A DNA stretch of 64,000 bases from Rhynchosporium graminicola (lineage: Eukaryota; Ascomycota; Leotiomycetes; Helotiales; Ploettnerulaceae): positions 447,310-511,309 of the forward strand of contig FJUW01000056.1 in assembly GCA_900074885.1 (NCBI GenBank), read 5' to 3'. Shown one piece after another: positions 37,166-48,937 of this stretch. A program made the position numbers and the translations under genes. The first letter of the stretch is position 1, and each line of letters starts with the position of its first letter. Below the pieces are notes generated by a model. It worked only from the letters and a program-made list of their open reading frames with translations, was not told where the DNA came from and did not search any database.

Positions 37166-38030
37166 TTTATACGACTGCTATATAAGTAGTAATTATAACG
37201 ACACTAGGATAAAGGGTTCATAATAGTAGAAAAATAGCCCTCCTAGTAGCTACTAGATGCCTTCGAGGCATAAAGAGGATAAGGTACTAAGCTAGTAATA
37301 TAATAAGCAAGTTCGATAGCTGCTTCAGCTAGTAAGATCGTAGATTCAGAATAACGAAATATATAGTAAGTATTACTAGTAGTACTAACTCTGAACGATA
37401 TAATACAGTCGATAACTCCGGAGCTAATTATAGTTACGAAGTAATATATATCGAAACCCGAAAAGTTCGACGGTACTATCTTAGCCCTATATTTCTAATT
37501 CGAGAGTATCCTATAAGCGAAGCTAGAGATCGATACTACTACTATTAGTAATAAGAGGGAATAAATATAATACTTGTTTAGCTATCTCTTAAGTAAAGCT
37601 ATAAGCTAAATTTACTTATAGATACGCTTTACTTAACGATATGAGCAGTTAATAGTTAAAAGGCTACTTCAATAGATAGTTACTACTTTTCGCGACTCTT
37701 ACTACTAATAGAAAGTTATAAGCTAGCTAAATAAGATTAAGTTAGGAACTTATCTTTTGAACGAATTCCTTAATAATTTTAATTAGCTAATCCTCGAAGC
37801 AGAAGGATAAGACGAATTAAATATAATTAAGAAGAGTTACTTAAAAACTATTATTATTACTACTTTAGTCCGTAGTACTATTAGTATAAAGAAAGAATAG
37901 TTATACGAAGAGTACTATTCGTAACTATATATAGTTAGCGACTAGCTAGCTAAAGTTAAGGAGCTATTAGCTAGAGTAGACTAATAAAAATATATATAAG
38001 AGCAGTCTCCTGAGATAGACTGATAAGTAG

Positions 38031-38227
38031 TATGACGAGTTGCACCCGGGATGATACTCGACGCTAAGTATCCCCCTAACTATTACTACTAAGGCACTAG
38101 TAGTAGTAGTACTATATCCTCTCCTTTTCTATTAAGGAAGTATTCTCTTCTGCTCTTTAGCTAATTCTTCCTATTAATTAAAAATACTATTTATACTAGA
38201 CGTATACTTTACACTCGCCTTATAATA
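38031..38227 (+). repeat. 5' LTR of F (197 bp)
   Basis: Starts tatgacgagttgcacccggg and ends ccttataata. Contains ctaaggcactagtagtagta. Confidence 0.88.
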
Positions 38228-38251
38228 TTAGAATTAGCTTATAAAGATAAG

Positions 38252-38281
38252 GTAAAGTAAAGTAAAGTAAAGTAAAGTAAA
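38252..38281 (+). repeat. gtaaa microsatellite in the F leader
   Basis: Six consecutive gtaaa units just after the primer-binding region of F. Confidence 0.85.
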
Positions 38282-39377
38282 AGATTAATATCAAGAGTCT
38301 CGTAATTAACTAAAATTTTCAAATAGATTTATAATATACCTAATAAGCTAAGTTAGCTCCTTAACGCGAAGCCTAGCTACTATCGATTATAGAGGTTCTC
38401 TAAAAGTAAGTAGAGGATCTCTAAATATAACTAGAAGTAATAATACTAGTATTAGTAGGAAGAAAGATATATTAAGTCTATCCTTCTCCTGATAAGTTCT
38501 CTAGTTAATCGAAGGAGTAAGAAGTATAGTTAATAGCGTTAGAATTAAAGCTTAAGATCGTTAGGAGTACGATTAGTAATAAAGAGGCCTAGATATTTTT
38601 TATCTACGCTTCTCTCTTAAAGTCTAAAGGTTAGTACTTTCTTATATATAAAAAGTAGAAATAAATAGGAACTAGAACCCCCTCGAGCTAGTCTACTACC
38701 TTAGTAAGATCTATAACGATCCGAATAAGGTTAAGAAAGTAGGATAGAAGTTAATTAAGTTCTAATAAGGAATAATAATAATTATAGAATACTTATTATA
38801 ATTTGAACGAGCGCTCTTCTAAGCCGGAGTAGACTTTTAGCTAGATAATATAAAGATAATTACTTTAGGAAGGAGTTAAATTAAATATACTAGATAATAG
38901 ATCGATAAGTAGATAGTTCTATTAATAAATTACGAAGATTTCTTATAGTTACTCTTATCTTTAGGAAATTAATTCAGCCTCGTATATACGAATAGTAATA
39001 GTAATAGTAATAGTTCGGGCAGTAGAACTACTTATAAAAAGAATAATATAATAGATAAGGAAACCGGTTATATAGTAGCTACGAAAGTAGTATTAGCCAC
39101 CTATAAGAAATATTAGGTATAAAGAGATGTAGTAAAATACGTAAGGTATAGCTCTAGTAAGTATTAGATAAGCTAATACTATTACTAAGCTTTATATAGT
39201 CGATTATTATTAGTATCCTCTGACTCTTCTACGGAGTAGGATAATACGAAAGGAAATATAGTAGTTTACGTAAGTATTATAAGGATATCGAATATAGTAA
39301 AGCCGAGTAAGCTTTTACTTCGAGATAGCGGCTACGGAATAATTTTTAGAGGAGGATTAGTTTAAAAAGGGGAGTAA

Positions 39378-39574
39378 TATAACAATTTATATACGGGATA
39401 ATACTCGACGCTAAGTTTCTCGCTAACTATTACTACTAAGGTACTAGTAGTAGTAGTACTATATCCTCTCCTTTTCTATTAAGGAAGAATTCTCTTCTGC
39501 TCTTTAGCTAATTCTTCCTATTAATTAAGAACACTATCTATACTAGAGGTATACTTTGCGCTCTCCCCGTGATA
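39378..39574 (+). repeat. 3' LTR of F (197 bp)
   Basis: Starts tataacaatttatatacggg and ends ctctccccgtgata, followed by the duplication agtag. Confidence 0.88.
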
Positions 39575-42500
39575 AGTAGTAGACTTAATAGATCAGGAAA
39601 TAACTCCTACTATTATTATAGTTATAATAATAAAAAAGGAACCCTAATAAGCGAGCTTTATAGAGATCGAGAGACGGAAAGCAGAGCAGCTTTACTTCTG
39701 CTATAAATAAGATAGATATATAGTTTATGACTACTATATAAAACTCGCTATAACTAAGAAGAAGAAGAGCGGGGTAGTAATAGCTAAGACAAAGATAAAG
39801 AAGTTAAAGCTAAAGGAAGTTAAAATAGAAGGATCGAACTTCAAGTCAGAGAGCTTAGGAAAAGAATAAACTTTATCTAAAATCGCTAATAGAAGTAAAA
39901 GGAGGTTAATTATATAGTAGTAATAGAGGCTTAGGATTAGTTTAAGAATATAATAAATAAAGCTCTTTTCTTAGTATCTATAATAATTAATAAAGAGTAT
40001 TACGCTAAGATTCTACTTAATACTAAGTTCTTTTTAAAGAGTATTATAAATTCTTACTTTACTACTTGCTACTACCTCTAGCGTTTCCTTATTTCCTATG
40101 TCGAAATAAGTTCGTTCGAAGGAGAAAGAAGTCTTATTATAGAAGTAATAGCTATAGAGATAGATATTAATAAGTATAAGGAAGCTTAGGCTTTCTTCTA
40201 TATACTATTACGCTTAGAATATTATAATCTGACTTTAGGATTACTATAGTCTAAGAAGAAGATTATATATATAATCGCCCTGAAGTTATAATATTATATT
40301 AATATTACTACTACGACCTTATATAACTGAGTATAGGAGCCGGACTACGAGCTAGACTACTTCGTAGTATTAGTAGTAGTATTTAATAGGCTTACTCGAG
40401 GATAGCTATATAAGAAGGTATAAGTATTTACTATAAGTATAGCGGATATCTAGAAAGCTCTTATACTGAAGATAAAAACTAACCTGCGAGCAAAACTCCC
40501 TAATTAGCTATACGAGTACCTCGACTTATATAACAATAAGAATATAGATATATTACTATTATTATAAGGTCCTAGGATCGACTATAAGATTGAACTCGAA
40601 CTATATAATAAGAAGGAATCTATAGTACCCTAGGGCCCCTTATATGATATATCTCGAGATAAACTCTTAGTACTATAGAAGACTCTTACGAAGCTCCTTA
40701 ATAAGGGATTTATTAGAGTTAGTAACTCGCTTACTACTATCTTTATTTTATTTATAAAGAAACTAAGAGGTAAGTTACGATTTTGTATCGATTACTATAA
40801 GTTAAATCGAATTACGAAAAAAGATTAATACTTATTATTACTAATCTATAAGACTCTCTAGAATAAAGAGAAAGCGAAATAATTTATAAAACTAGATATT
40901 ACTATCGCTTTCTATAAGATATATATTACTACTAGTAATAAATAGATAATAGCTTTTCTCATAAGATATAGTCTATATAAGTAATAAGTAACTCTTTTTA
41001 GACTTATAAATACCTTAAGTATATTTTAATAATATATTAATTAGATCTTACGTGGCTACTTAGATAAATTCTATTCTACTTATAATATTCTGATCTATAT
41101 AGATAGTAACTACTACTGCTACCGAAAGCAAGTAGCGAAGGTTATAATAAGATTACGCGAAGCTAAACTATAACTAGATATTAATAAGTACGGATTCGAA
41201 TTATAAATAACGAAATACCTTAGGTTCGTAATCGATACGAAAGAGAGTATTTAAATAGACCCTAAGAAAGTATAATCGATTCGAGAATAGGAACCCTTAA
41301 CCTTAGTAAAAGGAGTACGAAGATTCTTCAGATTTACGAATTTCTACTAAATATTTATTAAGGATTACTTAACGATTACGCTACTATTAATATAACTTAC
41401 TTATAAGAAGTAACTATAGCAGTAGGATAAAACTATAGATGAAGCGTTAAAGAAGTTAAAAGATATATTTACTACTAGACTTACGCTAGCGTAGTTTAAT
41501 TCTAACTGAAAAATAATACTCGAAATAGACTTTTCTAGATAGGTAGTAAGAGGGGTACTTATAATTCGACAACTAAAGATACTTACGACTTTATATATTC
41601 TTTTCGGAGAAAAACGCTCTAGCTAAATATAATTACGAAATCTATAATAAGGAAATATTAGTAATTATATATTACCTTGAGGAATAGTAGTACGAATTGA
41701 AAAGCGTATAAGAATTCCGTATTCGTATTAATTATAAGAACCTTAAGTATTTTATAATAGTATAATAGCTTACGGAATAGTAAGTATAGTAGTCGCTACT
41801 TCTCTTATAGTTTAACTATATTATTAATTATATCCTTAGGAAAGAAAATAAGCGTATAGATATACTCTTATAACGCGAATAGAATATACCCTATAATATA
41901 GAAGATAAATAACTCAAGTACTAGTTAGTCTAACTAATTAAGCCGCAAGTATTATAAAAGCTACTACTACTATAAGGGATAATAGTAGTAGCCCTGGTTA
42001 TAATACGATAAGATCGAAGACGCTAAGAAGAAGAAGAGGCCTCGCGACTATAGAACGAATCCTTATAAGTGAAAGAACCCGAAGTAGTTAATAAAGCCGC
42101 CTAGGATAACTAGACTACTATTATTACTTCTATAACGCTTAAGGAACTCTAGTTATAAGAGTTATAAGCGGAATAAGCTGATAGTATATACTAGGGAGTA
42201 GCTAAGGTAACACACGATAGGTAGCGCGTATTCCCTATTACGCTAAAGTTAAAAGTATTAGTATTAGAACACTTATTATTGAAGGCAGATAAATTATAAT
42301 TCCGAGGCAGACTATAAGTACCAGATTCCGAAGAACTATATACGAAGTTAATTTAAGCGATATATAATACAAAGATATATAGGTACCTAAGATAAGATTC
42401 GACTACTATTATTATAAGTCGATAGTTCTTCTAGCTATAGATATTAGAAGATATAAGAAGGTTCGTTCGGAACTATAATATTTATAGAAGGAATAAGATA

Positions 42501-43658
42501 TAATATGACTAGAGGTAAGGATTTCTTAAGCTACTACTACTACTAGACTAGATCTAGTAAGAAATTTCTATTGATTTTATTATTAATCTTCTAGAAAGTG
42601 AAAGATATATTAACTTAATCGTAGTTACTAATCAGCTTAAGAAGAGAATTATATATAATAGACTACTATTGATTAATATAGAAGCTATAGTAAAGTAGTT
42701 TATATAAGTCTACTATAGACAATATATATTATTATATATAATTATATCTAACCGAGGGAAATAGTTTATCGGAATATTGTAGATATAGGTATATTCTTTA
42801 CTAAGGATTACGTGACGCCTTTCTATAGCTTACTACCCGGAAACCGATAGCTCTATAGAGAGGATAAACTAGATAATAGAGATATATTTATATATATTCG
42901 TAGACTTCGTATAACATAATCAGTTTAATATACTATTATTAGTAGAAGTAGTAATTAATAACTAAGACGCTATATTGATAAGAGTAAGCTCTTTCTTTCT
43001 AACTTATAGTTACTAAATACGATATATCGATTTAAATATCGAAGACGAACTTACTACGACTACTAACTACTTAATTATTTAAAAGGCGGATACGATCTTG
43101 AATAAGCTATAAGATACTAAGGAATAAGTATAGATAGTAATAGTATTAATATAATAAGTTCAAGAAGAAGTTATAATCTACTATTACTAATAAGCCCCGG
43201 AGTTTAAAGTCAGAGATAAAGTCTAATTAAGTCTATAGAATATTCGTACGAATCGGCCCGCGAAGAAACTCGATATAAAGTGAGCTAAGTATATAGTACT
43301 CGAAGCTATTAAGCTATATAGCTATCGCTTAGATACGCTGCTGAGAATATATAATATTTTTCATATATAGTTATTACGCCTAGCTATTACTAACTTATTA
43401 CTGAGCTAAGTATAAGATAACTTATAGCTACTACTACTACTAGTAGCAGACGAAAATAAGTTCGAAGTTAAAGAAATCCTAGCGGAGAGATCCTTTCGAT
43501 AAGGAGGCTAAATAAAGAAGAAGTATCTAGTTAAATAGATAAGTTACATATAACTAATATAAGAATCGCAAGTAGCTCTTACTATTACTATAGTACTTAA
43601 TAAGTAAGAAGAGAAGAATAGACTAGATAGCCCTGACCTCGAAACAGAAAAGGGGTAA

Positions 43659-43875
43659 TATGATAAGTTATATCTATTAGTATACTTAACGCCTAAGGCG
43701 TCTACGCTAGTACCTAACGTATTATTATACGTGTTCTAATACTATTACTACTAGCGGCCGCGGTATTATCTTTTCTTCGAAGGGAGACTCTTATTCCTCC
43801 CTTCCCTCCTTAGTTAATTCTCCTTGTAATACAGACGAGCTTTTGTACTGTATACTTTGCATTCGCCCCGTGATA
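43659..43875 (+). repeat. 3' LTR of A2
   Basis: 217 bp, start tatgataagttatatc, end cgccccgtgata; contains tagcggccgcggtatta. Confidence 0.9.
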
Positions 43876-46044
43876 GCTGCTATAGCCGGAATACTATCTA
43901 ATTACTCTTAGATACGATAAGGAGATAGTTATAACTCTATTTATCTTATAAACCTAATATTAATCGATCTTATTAAATCGATACTAATACTCGGGACTGA
44001 GTTATAAACTAGCTAAACCGACGCTAATTACACTAAATAATAGTACTATAGCATATTAACGTATTATCCTTACTATTTAGCTTATTCCTGCCTATCACTA
44101 AGGAATCCGAACCCTTTTCCGCTTTAAAATTATTAAGTAAGGTACTCGCGCCGAAACCTTACTATAAGTATATCTCTTAATCTCTAAGAATCTAGAAACT
44201 AGTTCTGATTTACTAAATTAGTATTATATCTTTTTATTTTAATATAAAACGCGAAAGCTCCGAATTATTCTTTACTAATAACTATAAGATAGACTATATC
44301 TTATAAGATCATTTGAATCGCGACTCCTCTAAGGATCCTAATACTCAACGACTTATAGCTGAAAAGCTATCGGAATCGTATTATACTCTTAAGGAAGCTT
44401 TTTCTAAGTAAGATTCTAATATTCTTCTGCTATATTACTTATATAATTATAAAATTATCTTAGAAGAACTATTATCTAATATATTTTCGCTCTTATATTA
44501 GTAATCTGTAGAAGAACTATAGGTTACAAAGGAGTATCTTATAAAGAACCTAGATAAGGGATTTATCGAATCTAGCTAAAGCCCTTTCGTATCCCTTATA
44601 TTATTTATGAAGAAGGCCGATAGAGGTCTATAGTTCTATATTAATTATCGTAAGCTTAATACGATTACTTGAAAGGATTAATATCTAATACCTAGGATCG
44701 ACGAGCTCTTAACTTATATATCTAAAGCTTTAGTTTTTATTAAACTAGATATCCGAGTAGTATTTAACTATATTTATATAGACTCCGAATTAGAGGAGTA
44801 TATTGCTTTCCGAACCTAGTTAAAATCCTATAAATATATGATCCTACCTTTAAGGCCCTATAATAGACCTAGTATATACTAGTAATATATGAATAATATA
44901 CTATTAGACTTTCTTTACGATTTCTATATAGCTTACTTAGATAATATCCTTATATACTCGAAAACGCTTTAAGAGTATAAAGAATATATTAAATTAGTAT
45001 TATAATCATTAATAGATATGGGACTTTAAGTAGATATTAAGAAGAGCGAATTCCATATTACTCGGACTAAATACCTTAGATATATTATTACTACTAATAG
45101 AATCGAGCTAGATCTTAAGAAGGTAGTACTATTAGTAAAATAGAAGTACTCTGAAATAGTAATAGCTATAAAATCTTTATTAGGATTCTATGGCTTTTAC
45201 TATTAATTTATTCGGAATTTCAGCCTTATCGCTAAATCTCTTTTCATATTTACTAGGCTTATAGTACTAAAGAATTTCATTAATGATTATAAGATATCCT
45301 TCGACGAGCTATAGTAATAGCTACTATTAGTACAGAAACTATATTATTTCGACCTAGAATTATAGATTAAACTAGAAACTAATACCTCCGATAGTATAAT
45401 AACTAGAGTTACCTCTTAATCATATAAAGATTACTTGTAGTATCTAATTAGATTTTACTGTTATATTCTTAATAGATACGAAGTAAACTAGGAGATCTAT
45501 AATAAGGAATTATATACTATTATTAAGTCTTTTCGGAAATAGAGACCTGAACTTATATCATTATAATACTATACTAGCGTATATATAGACTATCGATCCT
45601 TAGAGTACTTTATAACTACTAAGGTCCTGATTAGTAAGTAAACTAGATAGATAGAATTTCTATCCGAATTTAACTTCTAAATTATATATATACTTAAAAA
45701 AGATAATACTAAAGCTAATATCTTTAGCTATAAGGAATAAGACCTAAAGATATAAGAATAGCAGAAATATAAAAATAGATTTCGGGTTTTATTACGACTA
45801 GAGTATCTAAATCTTAGGATTAACGCGGAATTAGCTTAATATTTTATCGATTAGATTAGTTATATATACTTAATATCCCTAGGTACTAATATATTATCAA
45901 AACTCGTGTATAATTTCTTCGATTAAATCGAGGAATGATACTAATTTAATTAAGAATTACTCTTTAATAAACGGAATATATTAGAAAATAGCTATATTAT
46001 TAATAATAGCTTATTACTTTCTAATAGTAGTTTATACGTATAAC

Positions 46045-46125
46045 GCTCTATTAGAGTTATTATAAAGATTCTCGATAAAGTTATATTAAACGCTAGTACG
46101 TATATCGTACTTCTATAGGTTTCTT
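46045..46125 (+). repeat. Short K-LTR-like segment inside B
   Basis: ctctattagagtta, gattctcgataaagtt and acgtatatcgtacttct parallel an 80-bp block in the middle of the K LTR (about 7940-8015). It could be a fragment left by an insertion or a chance survivor. No K ends are seen nearby. Confidence 0.4.
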
Positions 46126-46559
46126 CTTATAGAGATTATTATAAGTTAAGAAGAGTAAGAGTTATAAGACGTGCTTATTATATAGCTCTTAAGAGGTAAT
46201 CTGAGGTATTAAGTTAGCTAGCTAAGCTACGATCTAGACTTGACTTAGTATAACGCTTCCGACTTAATAAGTAATCTATATAAGCTTAGAGACTTCTATA
46301 CTCCTAACTTAAGTAAACTAGGACCTCTGCGTAAACTAGATGAATAGATTAAGGCCTAGAAAGATTGAATAGATAACTATAGTCACTTAGAGGATAATAA
46401 ACTATTATAGATATTAGTATCAAAATATATTATTAAAGATAATCCTCTAATTATACTCTATAATAATACTTTATCTAAAAATTTACTTCTTCTATTATTT
46501 TTACTTTACTAGCTTTCTCTCTTAAGGTTTCTAGAGCTTCTAGAAGATCTAGAATATCT

Positions 46560-47398
46560 AGAACTAGAACTATTATATCTAACTTCTTACTTAAATTTAA
46601 TAATATAGCTCTTATAGCAGATCAGGTATAATAGCTAATCCTATAGGCTTTCTTCTTTAGAGAGAGTCTAAGAGTATCTAGATCTTATACTATCTTAGAA
46701 CTAGAAGGCAAATTCCTTTTTCCTTTAGTATTATATATTATAGCTTTAAATATAGCTTTCTTCGTAAAACCCCGTATAATAGTACTTAACTCTTTCGTTT
46801 ACTTTAATACTAATTATACTATTACTCTAGAGTTCGCCGAATCTATCATTAGAGTATCTAAATCTTATATTAAATTAGTATTATACTAATCTGTAAGGCT
46901 TCTAGGATCTTAACTTATTACTTCAATAAACTCTAACTCCTTAAATACCTTCTTTATAGATTATCTTAAAGCCTAAGTTTCTACTATTTATATAGTATTA
47001 ATCTCTAATACAATAGTAGGAGCAGTAGATTTCGTAAGACGATAGATTTGATTAATAGCTTTATAAGTAGTTATAATACCGCCCTGATTTAGCTCTAGAT
47101 CCTTAGCTTCGCTACTTAGAAGTAAACCGGATAAAATAGTATACTCTATATTAAAATAATCAGGTAAAGTATATATAACTACGTTTAGATTCAATTAACT
47201 TATATACTTATAACTGCTTTTTAATACTAAATCATACTCATAAAGCTTAGAGTTAGGCTTATTAAATAAATAGAGAAGTTCTAGAACTAGAGTATTATTA
47301 TACCTAAGCTTAAGGAAAGCGCGAATACATCTTAGGTAATATATATAATACGCCGCTGAAAGAGCGCTAGCTAGAACTAGTAAGATTACTATAGACAT
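46560..47398 (-). pseudogene. Antisense reading frame in the 3' part of B, unknown product
   Basis: On the minus strand one frame runs from ATG at 47398 to 46988 with a single internal stop (at 47197-47195). It then continues with a few stops and shifts toward 46560. Segments look protein-like: MSIVILLVLASALSAAYYIYY (hydrophobic start), NTLVLELLYLFNKP, YTILSGLLLSSEAKDLELNQG, YKAINQIYRLTKSTAP. Stop density is much lower than in the neighbouring RT. It lies between RNase H and the 3' LTR of B, where integrase would be expected, on the opposite strand. I do not recognise it. It may be a captured sequence or a chance frame in TA-rich DNA. Confidence 0.3.
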
Positions 47399-47920
47399 TA
47401 GTATTATAGATCTGTGAACCCCTTATACCTTATCTTAAGGCTATCCCTAACTTTCAGGCAGGATAACTTACTAGTAATAGAAGAAAGATTAATTAAGTCG
47501 ATTAATATATAAGATTATAATAGTATTACTATAATAGTTAGTAAAGATACTTACCTAGGTAATTAAATTATAGTCTAAGGAGAGTATAGTTATAGTTTAA
47601 GTAGTTATTATAGTTGAAGAAAGGAGGCTCTAATATTAATAAACCCTTTCCTTTATATACCCTACGCCTTACTTAAACTCGACTCCTAATATAAATAGGT
47701 AAAGTAAATATAGCTTACCGCCCGATTTCGAAGCTATAACTAACATAGTACTAATATAATAACGTAACTAGTTAGTACCTGATAAAGAATTTACTACTAT
47801 GAAAGAATAGCTAGTACTTATTACGCGAATATCGACGAAAATAGTTGTAATAAAAACCGATTTCTAGTATAAACTATAACTTTCTAAGCTTAAGGTTAAG
47901 CTCTTCTTAAGGGGGAGTAA

Positions 47921-48198
47921 TATGACGATAGCTTACCTGAAGGTTATATAAGGAGAAGGATAGGTACTAGGGCCTAAGTTCATAGGTACTATAGATATCC
48001 TAGTATAACTAGTATCCGACTTAGTATAGTATCGGACTAGTACTAGTATATATATATAAGGTGCCTTATACTCTATCTCTCTTCTTCTTCCTTCCTTATC
48101 TTCTTATTTCCTTTGTAGTAGACTATATAAGATCGCTCTTAGCCTCCCTACTTATTTTATCCCTGCTCGTATACCGCCTTGAGTCTTGTGTCGTTACA
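47921..48198 (+). repeat. 3' LTR of B
   Basis: 278 bp, start tatgacgatagcttacc, end gtgtcgttaca; then the duplication acttc. Confidence 0.9.
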
Positions 48199-48203
48199 AC
48201 TTC

Positions 48204-48618
48204 GAATTCGCACTTATGAATATCTAGTTATAATCCTACTTTATATAACCTTATTATAACCTTTACTACTTGCTCTAAGTACTAGTTATAGTTATTATCT
48301 ATATAGATCAGAATATTATAGATATAAGTAGAGTAGAACTTATCTAAGTAATCTTATAGTACTTAGTTAATATAGTATTTGAATATACTTAGAGTACTCG
48401 CAAGTCTGAAAGGGATTACTAGCTACTTATATAGACTATATCTTATGCGAAAAGCTATCTTCTATTTATCGGTAGTAGTAATATATATCTTATGAAATAT
48501 AATAATAATATCTAATATTATAAACTATTTAGCTTTTCTTATGTTTCAGAGAGTCTTATAGATTAGTAGTAATAGGTATCGATCCTTCTTCATAATTCGA
48601 TTTAATCTATAGTAATAG
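48204..48618 (-). mobile_element. Gypsy copy A3, right part (RT)
   Basis: Continues A3 from exactly the base after B: cgaattcgcacttatgaatat matches A1 near 11704. It runs to the RT start equivalent of A1 about 12119 (cgatccttcttcataattcg) and fades out near 48618, about 320 bp from the end of the PrpD-type gene. Confidence 0.8.
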
Positions 48619-48937
48619 CCTTTAGTTAATATCTCGACATACTCGAAAGCAGCTATACTAGGAGTTATAATACATTAAGGTATTGAAGAAAAGACATTCC
48701 CTAACTATATTATATATAGCCTTAGATCAGAACTACTATCTACTATCATGGTAGCCTTATCGTCAAGCGTACGCGGAAATCTCGCTCATATAGGCGTTAT
48801 CACTTTTACCGAAACATATCTACTTTTATTACTATTATTACTAACACAATCTCGATAATTAAAATTCTCGATATACCTGCAAATGTTTTACTCGGAATAT
48901 GTTACGCGATAGCAAAGTCCAAAACATTTTTGAAGAC
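48619..48937. other. 3' flank of the PrpD-type gene
   Basis: No gene seen. Transition from RIP-type repeat to ordinary composition; presumed 3' UTR of the minus-strand gene. Confidence 0.5.

Larger units (their letters stand above)
38031..39574 (+). mobile_element. Gag-only non-autonomous LTR element F (1,544 bp)
   Basis: Two LTRs of exactly 197 bp (38031-38227, 39378-39574) with the exact duplication agtag (38026-38030, 39575-39579). The 1,150-bp interior has a primer-binding region ttagaattagctt like that of family A, a short gtaaa array, and one plus-strand coding trace. Near 39140-39190 the frame spells a zinc knuckle once single RIP changes are allowed for (Tyr for Cys, stop for Gln): CVRC, then GSSKH, then ISQC, i.e. 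CCHC spacing. A purine tract (aaaaaggggagtaa) precedes the 3' LTR. No protease, RT or integrase. The LTR ends (tgacgagttgcaccc..., ...ccccgtgata) match family A, suggesting trans-mobilisation by A. Inserted in A2 gag. Confidence 0.85.
36725..43875 (+). mobile_element. Ty3/gypsy element A2, plus strand, containing element F
   Basis: LTRs of 217 bp at 36725-36941 and 43659-43875. With F and one 5-bp duplication removed, A2 is about 5.6 kb. Plus-strand order: leader (one hairpin repeat unit), gag (to about 40600, split by F), RT about 40680-41230 (LRFCIDYYKLNRITKKD near 40774), RNase H about 41500-41700, integrase about 42300-43100, chromodomain-like end about 43440-43600, then gaaacagaaaaggggtaa before the 3' LTR. 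No clean target duplication (aatat left, gctgc right), so one end may have been exchanged by recombination. It sits inside B, 45 bp after B's 5' LTR. Confidence 0.85.
36403..48198 (+). mobile_element. Ty3/gypsy element B, split by A2
   Basis: LTRs 36403-36679 and 47921-48198 (277/278 bp), exact duplication acttc (36398-36402, 48199-48203), and a purine tract aagggggagtaa before the 3' LTR. With A2 removed, the interior is about 4.1 kb: gag/protease region about 43880-44500, RT about 44540-45150 (FYINYRKLN, YLDNILIYSK near 44937), RNase H about 45300-45720. No recognisable integrase follows. Instead there are about 2 kb of unassigned sequence with a minus-strand frame. It is inserted in A3, whose sequence continues perfectly on both sides. 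Confidence 0.88.

Noticed and set aside
36725..43875. A2 as a simple insertion with target duplication
   Set aside because: The bases beside the LTRs (aatat and gctgc) do not match, so I did not claim a duplication; recombination between A copies is possible.
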